Below are positions 57,212 to 64,000 of a stretch of DNA of 64,000 bases, one piece after another. Where the stretch lies: positions 372,001 to 436,000 of the forward strand of contig QEVO01000002.1 of NCBI GenBank assembly GCA_003577275.1, written 5' to 3'. Within the stretch, counting starts at the first letter, position 1, and the number at the start of each line of letters is the position of its first letter. This DNA is from Pseudomonadota bacterium (GTDB lineage Bacteria > Pseudomonadota > Alphaproteobacteria > Sphingomonadales > Govanellaceae). A model generated the notes under the pieces. That model worked only from the letters and a program-made list of their open reading frames with translations. It was not told the DNA's origin and ran no database searches. Both the position numbers and the translations under genes were made by a program.

Positions 57212-58462
57212 TCAGCTATACCGGATATCGCCCTTCTTCGCTTCGCCGCCGGCGAGGATTTTCTCCGTCACCTCCCGCAGATCGGCCAGGAACAGCGCCG
57301 CGGCATCATCCGAGAAGCCGGGATCAAGGGCGATGGTGATGGCTTCCGGGTTCGCCAGACCAAGCATGATCCAGCCCTTGTCCAGGAGCCCCTGATAGAC
57401 GGCGGAGGTCGGCGCCTTGTGCGACTGGAAATGCAGCGGCATGACATCGACGTCCCACATGCGCAGACCCTCAATGGCATTCACGCCCGCCGTGAGTTTT
57501 TTCTTCAGCTCCAACAGCCGGCGCGTGAGACGCAAGTAGCCTTCCTCGCCCAAATAGCTCATCACCGCCCAGGCGGCGAAAATCGGCCCGGCGGAGCGCG
57601 ATCCGGAAAAGCCCGCCAGCTTGTACGTGCCAAGAAAATGATCCTCGATGGCGACATAGTGATACTGTTGCAGTTCCGCATCGCGCCAATAAATGGTGGA
57701 GGCCGGCTTCAGGCAATAGCCATACTTGTGCAAATCGGCGGAAATGGACATCACGCCGGGTACGCGAAAATCCCACGGCGTCAGTTTTTCCCCAAGCTTC
57801 TCCAAAAATGGCGACACATAGCCGCCGACGCAGGCGTCCACATGCATCCACAATCCGGCATCCTTGGCCACGGCGGCGATCTCGGGGATGGGATCGATCC
57901 TGCCGAAGTGCCAGGTTGGGGCTGACGCCGCGATCATGATGGTATCGTCGTTGATCGCCGCCGCGATGTTTTTGGCGACGCCGCAGCCATTCTCATCAAG
58001 ATCGGTGGTGATCACCTCGATATCCAGATACTGCGCCCCCTTCTGGAACGAGGGATGAATGGTGAAAGGCGCCACGATGTTCGGCTTCTTGGCCTTGGGC
58101 TTGTGAACCTTGGCCCATTCTTTCGCCGCATGCAGACCGGAAAAATTGCTCTCCGTGCCGCCGCTGGTGAAGTTGCCGGTGGAGTTTTTCTCCGGATGCA
58201 GGAGGCTCACCCCCATGGCGATCACTTCCTGCTCGATGGTCTGCATGTAGGGCAGATACATCGAGAAGAAGCCATTATCGGACATGAATCGCTCGAAGGC
58301 CAATTTGGCCACCTCTTGCACATCCTTGGGTCCGCGAAAGGCCCTGGCGAAATGCGCGTAAGGATCCCGCAGTTCGATTTTATCCAATTGCGCCTTGATC
58401 GCCTCGACGCTGATGCCGGTCTTGGGCAACGGTTTTACGACTTTTCCTTCCAAAGTAGCCAT
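57212..58462 (-). CDS. PLP-dependent group II decarboxylase / sphingosine-phosphate-lyase-like
   Basis: A 416-residue fold-type I PLP enzyme. NSTGNFTSGGTESNFSGLHA is the phosphate-binding region, MHVDACVGGYVSPFLEKLGE holds the Asp that pairs with the pyridine nitrogen, and SISADLHKYGYCLKPAS carries the Schiff-base lysine after a histidine. This pattern belongs to the sphingosine-1-phosphate lyase/tyrosine-aspartate decarboxylase group; without membrane helix, soluble. Substrate unknown, perhaps an aromatic or acidic amino acid. It lies 47 bp downstream of the amidase gene on the same strand, so an amide may be cut to an amino acid and then decarboxylated. Confidence 0.9.
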   Translation of the reverse strand: MATLEGKVVKPLPKTGISVEAIKAQLDKIELRDPYAHFARAFRGPKDVQEVAKLAFERFMSDNGFFSMYLPYMQTIEQEVIAMGVSLLHPEKNSTGNFTSGGTESNFSGLHAAKEWAKVHKPKAKKPNIVAPFTIHPSFQKGAQYLDIEVITTDLDENGCGVAKNIAAAINDDTIMIAASAPTWHFGRIDPIPEIAAVAKDAGLWMHVDACVGGYVSPFLEKLGEKLTPWDFRVPGVMSISADLHKYGYCLKPASTIYWRDAELQQYHYVAIEDHFLGTYKLAGFSGSRSAGPIFAAWAVMSYLGEEGYLRLTRRLLELKKKLTAGVNAIEGLRMWDVDVMPLHFQSHKAPTSAVYQGLLDKGWIMLGLANPEAITIALDPGFSDDAAALFLADLREVTEKILAGGEAKKGDIRYS

Positions 58463-58509
58463 AACGCTTCAGTCCTTACAAAATGAGAAAGAATGTGTGT
58501 GTTTGATCG

Positions 58510-59961
58510 TCAAGACAATCTGAGGGCGCTGACAGGCGGCACGCGGTCGATCCACGGTTGCGCCCGCTCCAATTGTCCGGCAAGGCTGAACAAGGTGACC
58601 TCATCGGCAAAACGCCCGACGAAATGGATGCCGACCGGCAGACCGTCCTTGGTCCAGTGCAACGGCACCGACATGGCGGGCTGGCCAGAGCCATTGAACA
58701 TCGGACAGAACGCGGCGAAATCCATCAGCTTTTTGATCCACTGATGCGCGCTTACCCCTTCTTCGTTGGCGTTGAGGACGCCGAGCTTGAGCGGCGGTGA
58801 GGAAAGAACCGGCGTCAGCCATACGTCGCAGGTGGTAAAGAAGTGACCCAACTTGCGGCTCACCGTATTGGCGACACCGAAAGCATCCGCCAGATCGGCG
58901 GCGCTCATGCTCTCGCCGTGCTTTAAGAGCGCGCGCGTGGTGGCCTCGAAATTATCGGGGCCCACTTTCCGCCCGGTTGCCGCGCATACATGTCGTATCG
59001 CTGCGGCCATCATGGGCGCGGCGATGTCGCGGAAAATGGCGCAGGATTCGTCGTGCGTGACGTCGGGTGACGCCTCGAATACCTCATGCCCCAATTTCTC
59101 GCAAAGCTTTGCGGCATTGAGCACCGCTTCCTTGCATTCCGGATGTATGGCTGGCGCGCCAGCCGGCGGCGTTACGGAAAACGCGATGCGCAGACGCTTA
59201 GGATCGCGCTTCGAAGCCTCTAAGAACGAAGGCTGCGGCTCCGGCAACAGATAACGCGCGCCGATATCGGCTCCGGCGGTGGCGTCCAGCATGGCGGCGC
59301 TGTCGCGCACGCTGCGGCTGACGATGAGCTCGCTGCCAAGCCCGAAAATGCCCTCGTCCTGATCGGGCCCCCAGGGTTGACGGAAACGGCTGGGCTTCAG
59401 GCCGAACACGCCGCAGCAGGAAGCGGGGGCGCGAATGGAGCCGCCGCCATCATTGGCATGGGCCACCGGTGCCATGCCGGCAGCCACCGCCGCCGCCGCG
59501 CCGCCGCTGGAGCCGCCGGCGATATGCGCCGTGTTCCAGGGATTGCGGGCGGGACCATGTTTCACCGACTCGGTGGAGACGCTGGCGCCGAATTCGGGGA
59601 TGTTGGAGCGGCCCACCGCCACCACACCCGATTTCTTGAATCGCGTCGCCAGTTCATTGTCATAAGGAAAAACCATGCCTTCAAACAACCGGCTGCCGAA
59701 TTCCATGAGCACGTTGGCGTAATGCGAGCCCACATCCTTGATCAGAAACGGCGCGCCTTCAAAAGCTCCCTTGCCGGGCCCCTCTTTCAGCGAGCGCTCG
59801 GTTTCTTCCGGAACCTTGGCGATCACCGCATTGATTTCACCATTGAGTTTATCAATGGCCGCAAGGGCCGCCTCCGCAAGTTCGCGCGGGGTTACCTGCC
59901 GCGCCTTGACCAGCTCGGCCAAACCAATGCCGTCGTATTTGGCGTATTCTGAGATTTTCAT
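58510..59961 (-). CDS. Amidase (amidase signature family)
   Basis: A 483-residue amidase signature protein hydrolysing amides by a Ser-cisSer-Lys triad. FEGAPFLIKDVGSHYAN has the lysine; HIAGGSSGGAAAAVAAGMAP has the serine-rich signature; HANDGGGSIRAPASCCGVFG holds the nucleophile region. I start at ATG 59961, with CAGGGGTATTG upstream; seven residues upstream at 59982 is possible but less likely. No signal peptide. It precedes the PLP decarboxylase gene and follows TonB receptor 3 by 155 bp, so uptake, amide cleavage and decarboxylation may be linked. Confidence 0.93.
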   Translation of the reverse strand: MKISEYAKYDGIGLAELVKARQVTPRELAEAALAAIDKLNGEINAVIAKVPEETERSLKEGPGKGAFEGAPFLIKDVGSHYANVLMEFGSRLFEGMVFPYDNELATRFKKSGVVAVGRSNIPEFGASVSTESVKHGPARNPWNTAHIAGGSSGGAAAAVAAGMAPVAHANDGGGSIRAPASCCGVFGLKPSRFRQPWGPDQDEGIFGLGSELIVSRSVRDSAAMLDATAGADIGARYLLPEPQPSFLEASKRDPKRLRIAFSVTPPAGAPAIHPECKEAVLNAAKLCEKLGHEVFEASPDVTHDESCAIFRDIAAPMMAAAIRHVCAATGRKVGPDNFEATTRALLKHGESMSAADLADAFGVANTVSRKLGHFFTTCDVWLTPVLSSPPLKLGVLNANEEGVSAHQWIKKLMDFAAFCPMFNGSGQPAMSVPLHWTKDGLPVGIHFVGRFADEVTLFSLAGQLERAQPWIDRVPPVSALRLS

Positions 59962-60005
59962 ATCAATACCCCTGAGCCACAATGATAGGCGCTATACTTT
60001 TAGCC

Positions 60006-60109
60006 GTCATTGCGAGGAGGCGAGAAGCGTCGACGCAGCAATCCATAAAACAGTTATATCCACACTTTCGATATCTGGATTGCTTCGTCGCTTCGCTCCT
60101 CGCAATGAC
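60006..60109. repeat. GTCATTGCGAG palindromic repeat
   Basis: gtcattgcgaggag...gcagcaatccat on the left pairs with tggattgcttcgtcgcttcg, then ctcctcgcaatgac on the right, an almost perfect long hairpin with a 30-base AT-rich centre. Same family as 35506-35640. It fills the gap between receptor 3 and the amidase gene and could attenuate or stabilise a joint transcript. Confidence 0.8.
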
Positions 60110-60116
60110 AAACCCC

Positions 60117-62315
60117 TCAATACCGGAAGCCGACTTCTAGGCCATAGGTGCGCGGTGCGCCCCAGAAGTCCAGCGTGCCGATCAGCGAAGTGGCGCGGAT
60201 GACGCTTTGACGGTAAAGCTTATCCGTCAGGTTGCGGCCATAGACCTGCACCCGCCAGCGATCATCCTGGCTCTCGAAAGTCATGAAGGCGTTGAGCAGC
60301 GTATAGTTGTCCTCCTCCACATCCGAGGAGTTGAACTGATCAAACCAGATGTGGGACTGATACTTGGCCTCGCCGCGCAAGGTGACGCTGCCATAATTAC
60401 CGATGTCATGGGTGTACTGCAACCCGGCGCTCAAGGAGAACTTGGGCGAGCGCGGCAGCGTGTTGCCGGACAAATCCTGATCGACGAAGGGATCCGGCGC
60501 ATCGGGATTGGCGGAGAGGAAATCCTTGTATTTGGCATCCAATACGGCAATGCCCATATCAAGCTCCAGGCCTTTCGCCAAGAGCGCGAGAACTTCCGCT
60601 TCCAGACCCTTGACCTCGGCGGAGGCGGCGTTGGTAACAGAGGTGGTGGCGCCGCCGGTGGCCGGGTTGAAACGGTTCACCTGCAGATCGGTATAATCGT
60701 AATAGAAGGCGGCGACATTCAAGCGCAAGCGCTGCTCGAGGAGCATGGACTTAAACCCGGCTTCGTAACTCCATATATACTCGGGCTCGAACTGCTCGCC
60801 GCTGCCCAGAAGATTGAAGCCACCGCTCTTAAAGCCGCGGGTGGCGGAGACGTAGAGCATCACGTCGTCATTAACGAAGTAGTCGATGCCGAACTTGGGC
60901 GTCCAGGCTTTCCAGCTTTCATTAGGCGATGATTGGGAGACAAAGACGCCGCCGCCCGGAACGCCCGTCAACAAACCGAACGGATCGGTGATGATGTTTA
61001 AGAAATCGGCGTCCTTCTTTTCGTAGCTGTAGCGCAAACCGGCGGTCAGCCGCAGCTTCTCCGATACATTGTAAGACCCCTGACCAAACAAGGCGTAGGC
61101 ATCCACCCGGTTTACCACGGGGTAGTCTATGTTCGCCGCCAGCGGCGTGATGAAAATTTGAAAGTGCTGCTCCGCCTTTTCATGCAAATAGAAGGCGCCC
61201 ACAACCCACTGGAGCTTTTCATTGTTGGCGGACGCTAATTGAAATTCCTGGCTGAAGACTTTGTCGTTTTCGTTCTCAATATCCCAGGTAAAGTCGATTT
61301 CTGTACCGTCGATATCCAATTCGATATCATTCTTGGCGTGCGTATAGCCGGTAATGGACTTGAAGATCACATCGCCGAGATCCCATTCCAGATGGGCGGT
61401 AAAGGTCGTGTGATCCAGGTTGGTGAACAGGTCATTGTTGTATTGCACAATGCGGGGATGCTGACTGATCACCGCCCCAAAGAGGTCACGCGCCGGCGAT
61501 GGCAGATTGGGGTTTACTTTCGGCGCCAAGTTGCGGGTGCTGCGCTCGATCATATGATCGGCGCTGAGCGACAGACTCACATCCTCAGAGAGCTCCATGC
61601 GAAGCTTGCCGCGCACGGCCCATACGTCTTCATCGTCGACGCGCACGTTGCGCAGGATATCCCGGGTATAGCCATCGCGATTGGCGATGAAGCCGGATAC
61701 CCGCAGCGCCACCTTGTCTTCCATGATGGGCACGTTGACCATGCCGCGCGCCCGCACCTTGTCGTAATTGCCATAGAGAAAATCGCCGGACGCTTCCAGT
61801 TCATTGGAAGGTTCCTTGGTCAGGATATTGATGGCGCCGCCGGTGGCGTTGCGGCCATAGAGCGTGCCTTGCGGGCCTTTGACCACTTCCACGCGCTCGA
61901 TGTCGAATAAATCCTGCACCGAGGCGGTGGCCCGGGTTTGATAAAGACCGTCCACATGCACCGCGACGCTGGGATCGGTGCCGACGTTGATGATGTCGGT
62001 GCCGATGCCGCGAATATAGGGCTGACCCAAGGCGGCGTTGGTGGTGAATACGAGACCCGGCGTACGGTACTGCAGATCGACCGTGGTTTGCAGACCGGAG
62101 CGGTTAAACTGTTCTGCCGAAAATGCGGTGATGGCGATCGGGACTTTTTGCAGGCTTTCCTCCCGCCGCTCGGCGGTGACGATGACCTCCTCAATCCCCA
62201 GCGTCTCCGCCTCCGCCGCCCAGGCTGGGCCAGCCAGGCCAAGGCACAAGGCGGCAAAAGAGGTGGCGATACCAATGCCGGCCCGGCTTGCACTCTGATT
62301 GTCTCGATTGGTCAT
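60117..62315 (-). CDS. TonB-dependent receptor 3
   Basis: A 732-residue outer-membrane receptor. Signal peptide ends near GPAWAAEA; TonB-box/plug start is IEEVIVTAERREESLQKVPI; plug motifs PYIRGIGTDIINV, HVDGLYQT and FDIERVEVVKGPQGTLYGRN follow; the barrel ends RTYGLEVGFRY with aromatic terminus. It is the shortest of the three receptors here but the same subfamily. A TetR gene lies directly upstream on the same strand, and the words TTAATAGTTAT and TTACTAT recur before both genes, so regulation by that TetR is likely. Ligand unknown. Confidence 0.95.
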   Translation of the reverse strand: MTNRDNQSASRAGIGIATSFAALCLGLAGPAWAAEAETLGIEEVIVTAERREESLQKVPIAITAFSAEQFNRSGLQTTVDLQYRTPGLVFTTNAALGQPYIRGIGTDIINVGTDPSVAVHVDGLYQTRATASVQDLFDIERVEVVKGPQGTLYGRNATGGAINILTKEPSNELEASGDFLYGNYDKVRARGMVNVPIMEDKVALRVSGFIANRDGYTRDILRNVRVDDEDVWAVRGKLRMELSEDVSLSLSADHMIERSTRNLAPKVNPNLPSPARDLFGAVISQHPRIVQYNNDLFTNLDHTTFTAHLEWDLGDVIFKSITGYTHAKNDIELDIDGTEIDFTWDIENENDKVFSQEFQLASANNEKLQWVVGAFYLHEKAEQHFQIFITPLAANIDYPVVNRVDAYALFGQGSYNVSEKLRLTAGLRYSYEKKDADFLNIITDPFGLLTGVPGGGVFVSQSSPNESWKAWTPKFGIDYFVNDDVMLYVSATRGFKSGGFNLLGSGEQFEPEYIWSYEAGFKSMLLEQRLRLNVAAFYYDYTDLQVNRFNPATGGATTSVTNAASAEVKGLEAEVLALLAKGLELDMGIAVLDAKYKDFLSANPDAPDPFVDQDLSGNTLPRSPKFSLSAGLQYTHDIGNYGSVTLRGEAKYQSHIWFDQFNSSDVEEDNYTLLNAFMTFESQDDRWRVQVYGRNLTDKLYRQSVIRATSLIGTLDFWGAPRTYGLEVGFRY

Positions 62316-62446
62316 GATTGGCGTCTCCCTTGATTATGTCTAACGAAATGTGCGGTTTTTTCCGTGCGCTTTGATCACGGCAAACCCCTTGCGGGAAGCC
62401 GACCGGCCCCCGGAGTTATGCGGCCATACTCGCGCCGCAACAGATT

Positions 62447-62515
62447 TTAATAGTTATTCTTCTGTTACTATACTTTTCAAAAAGGATAAATCAATAGTAA
62501 TTTTTCATTTACTAT
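62447..62515. promoter_or_regulatory. Candidate TetR operator region before receptor 3
   Basis: ttaatagttat at 62447-62457 is identical to 63157-63167 before the TetR gene. ttactat (62465) and a perfect 7-bp inverted pair atagtaa (62494-62500) / ttactat (62509-62515) with an 8-nt spacer follow. The last arm overlaps the TetR stop codon. Confidence 0.45.
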
Positions 62516-63123
62516 CGTTTTTTCCAATCGGCAAAAAGCATCCCGATCCGGCGCGCCATGTCAGCAAAAAGCTTCTTGGCCGGAATTTCGTCATGGGTCA
62601 GAAATATCTCGTAGTGCTGATTGAATACACAGAATATGACGATCGTGGCGTCTTCCAAATTAAGGTTGGGGTCGATATCGCCACGGCCCTTTAGAACCAG
62701 GAGAAGGTCGCGAATTTGTTGCTGGGCGCGGCTGTCTGATTCCAGAACGGTATTGTTCAGCACATGCTCATTATTGGTGCCAAGCATTGAAAGCGCCCGC
62801 AGCATCTTTCTATCGGACCAATCATTTCTAAGATATCTATATTTATCAATAAGTTCCGCCATGGCAACGCCGGGGTCGGCAGGCGGGTTGGCGATGATTT
62901 TAGCAGCTTCCTCAAACGCCTTCTCCAGGCTGGGACGAATAATGCTTTCCAGAATGCTGGCCTTATTACCGAAGTACTTATAGACCGTAGCCACCCCGAC
63001 GCCTGCTTTGTGGGCGATCTCATCCATGGTGGCGCTGGAATAGCCAACTTGGCCAAAAATGACTTCGGCGGCCTTGATAATGGCTTCCCTGCGTTCTTGC
63101 TTGCGCTGTTCCCGTAATGACAA
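62512..63123 (-). CDS. TetR/AcrR-family regulator
   Basis: A 203-residue regulator. N-terminal HTH: RREAIIKAAEVIFGQVGYSS, then ATMDEIAHKAGVGVATVYKY, very typical of the family. The C-terminal domain is helical with an acidic EDATIVIFCVFNQHYEIFL segment. It lies upstream of receptor 3 on the same strand; shared sequence words before both genes suggest autoregulation and control of the receptor (see the operator entries). Effector unknown. Confidence 0.92.
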   Translation of the reverse strand: MSLREQRKQERREAIIKAAEVIFGQVGYSSATMDEIAHKAGVGVATVYKYFGNKASILESIIRPSLEKAFEEAAKIIANPPADPGVAMAELIDKYRYLRNDWSDRKMLRALSMLGTNNEHVLNNTVLESDSRAQQQIRDLLLVLKGRGDIDPNLNLEDATIVIFCVFNQHYEIFLTHDEIPAKKLFADMARRIGMLFADWKKR

Positions 63124-63156
63124 GGTGTAAGCTCCGGTTGGATCAAGCCCAATAAA

Positions 63157-63209
63157 TTAATAGTTATCTTATTTTTTCTATTAACAAAAGAAAAAGTTTT
63201 TCATAGTAA
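63157..63209. promoter_or_regulatory. Candidate TetR operator region before the regulator's own gene
   Basis: ttaatagttat at 63157-63167 (34 bp upstream of the start) equals the word before receptor 3; ctattaa at 63178-63184 makes an inverted partner for ttaatag, and atagtaa recurs at 63203-63209. The surroundings are strongly AT-rich, so chance matches are possible. The divergent CoA-lyase gene starts at 63330. Confidence 0.4.
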
Positions 63210-63329
63210 AGTATGATTTCTTCTACTTACATATTTTCTAGATATAAGTCCGGACATTTATTCTTCTCATCAAAAACCGCCGCCGCTACACTCGCCGGCG
63301 ATTCTTCCATTAGCTCCAAGGGCCAACGC

Positions 63330-64000
63330 ATGACCAAAACGCCGCGCAATTTCTTCAAGCCGCTCGCCATCGGCGCCCCTGCCCCCTACCGCGAGCTGCC
63401 GGTAAAAGTGGAGCGCATGATCCACTTCTTTCCGCCCCAGAACGAGAAAATGCGGGCCAAAGTCCCGGAAATGGCGGCCAAGGTGGATGTACTGCTGGGC
63501 AACCTGGAAGACGCCATCCCGGCGGACGCCAAGGAGGCCGCCCGGGCGGGGTTCATCGAGGTCGCACGCGCCCATGATTTCGGCGCCACTGGCCTGTGGA
63601 CGCGCATCAATTGCCTCAACAGCCCCTGGGTGCTGGACGATATCCAGGAAATCGTCGCCGCGGTTGGCGACAAGCTTGACGTGATGATGCTGCCCAAGGT
63701 GGAAGGCCCGTGGGACATTCATTACCTCGATCAGCTATTGGCGCAATTGGAAGCCAAACACGGCATCAAAAAGCCCATTCTCATTCACGCCATCCTGGAA
63801 ACCGCCGAGGGAGTGAAAAACGTCGAGGCCATCGCGGCGGCCAGCCCGCGCATGCACGGTATGAGCCTGGGGCCGGCGGATTTGGCCGCCTCGCGGGGCA
63901 TGAAGACCACCAGGGTCGGCGGCGGCCATCCTTTCTATGGCGTACTGGAGGATACCCGCGCTGACGGCGGCGCGCGCACGCTCTTTCAGCAAGATCCTTG
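63330..64000 (+). CDS. HpcH/HpaI-family CoA-ester lyase, 3'-truncated by window edge
   Basis: The frame is open from ATG 63330 to the window end, 223 codons. [60 protein letters not shown] and [17 protein letters not shown] identify the citrate-lyase-beta/malyl-CoA-lyase fold; the metal-binding residues appear in [16 protein letters not shown] and [17 protein letters not shown], then [16 protein letters not shown]. The closest functional guess is L-malyl-CoA/beta-methylmalyl-CoA lyase or a citramalyl-type lyase. It diverges from the TetR gene. Downstream context is outside the window. Confidence 0.88.
   Translation, partial: MTKTPRNFFKPLAIGAPAPYRELPVKVERMIHFFPPQNEKMRAKVPEMAAKVDVLLGNLEDAIPADAKEAARAGFIEVARAHDFGATGLWTRINCLNSPWVLDDIQEIVAAVGDKLDVMMLPKVEGPWDIHYLDQLLAQLEAKHGIKKPILIHAILETAEGVKNVEAIAAASPRMHGMSLGPADLAASRGMKTTRVGGGHPFYGVLEDTRADGGARTLFQQDP

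Noticed and set aside
1..64000. Search for tRNA, rRNA, CRISPR arrays, prophage and replication origin
   Set aside because: No cloverleaf-like or conserved rRNA segments, no regularly spaced repeats, no phage structural genes and no DnaA-box clusters were noticed by eye.

Overview
The window reads as about 64 kb of chromosome from a GC-rich alphaproteobacterium. Lineage markers are the DUF1013 cell-cycle regulator (trcR), a pair of DUF465 proteins beside ubiX, an ornithine decarboxylase preceded by a long leader like the alphaproteobacterial 'speF' RNA, and three large TonB-dependent receptors of the type abundant in sphingomonad-like heterotrophs. Species cannot be fixed from the sequence. 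I see no rRNA, tRNA or CRISPR array.

Layout. 1-9 kb: end of uvrC, purEK, a diguanylate cyclase, DUF465 genes around ubiX, trcR, a TonB-like protein, maiA with a TetR gene, a PilZ protein and DUF3775. 9-16 kb: a minus-strand run of class III aminotransferase, HlyD-type adaptor, ABC ATPase, ABC-2 permease, cardiolipin synthase and zinc alcohol dehydrogenase. 16-19.4 kb: a translationally coupled GNAT/C39-peptidase fusion, RimK-like ATP-grasp ligase and class I glutamine amidotransferase. 19.5-22.2 kb: host-attachment-family protein, then an iron operon of cupredoxin plus FTR1 permease, with FNR-like and Fur-like boxes. 22.5-24.2 kb: glnK-amtB behind a sigma-54 promoter. 24.5-29.8 kb: TonB receptor 1, then a leader region, ornithine decarboxylase and a deoxyhypusine-synthase-like homospermidine synthase.

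29.8-52.9 kb is the most distinctive stretch: two tandem serine-beta-lactamase-fold hydrolases with membrane tails, an exported amidohydrolase, a five-gene operon (D-threonine-aldolase/DSD1-type PLP enzyme, aldehyde dehydrogenase, YkvI-like transporter, nitronate monooxygenase-like flavoprotein, acyl-CoA synthetase), a divergent MalT-like LuxR regulator, a Tat-exported class V aminotransferase, TonB receptor 2, a D-aminoacylase-like lipoprotein and a TAP-type peptidase. I read it as a scavenging system for D-amino-acid-containing or N-acylated peptides. Three intergenic regions here carry a 22-bp C5/G5 element with the same spacing, a candidate operator for the MalT-like regulator.

53-57.2 kb: mscS, then a 2498-bp IS1-family-like element with 19-bp inverted repeats and an 8-bp target duplication. 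Besides its transposase it carries AT-richer cargo: a HigB/Gp49-like protein, an XRE regulator and two small unknown proteins. Just beyond it lie decayed parD and parE genes. 57.2-64 kb: PLP decarboxylase, amidase, TonB receptor 3 and TetR regulator on the minus strand, then the start of a CoA-ester lyase running off the edge. Several families of palindromic intergenic repeats recur through the window.
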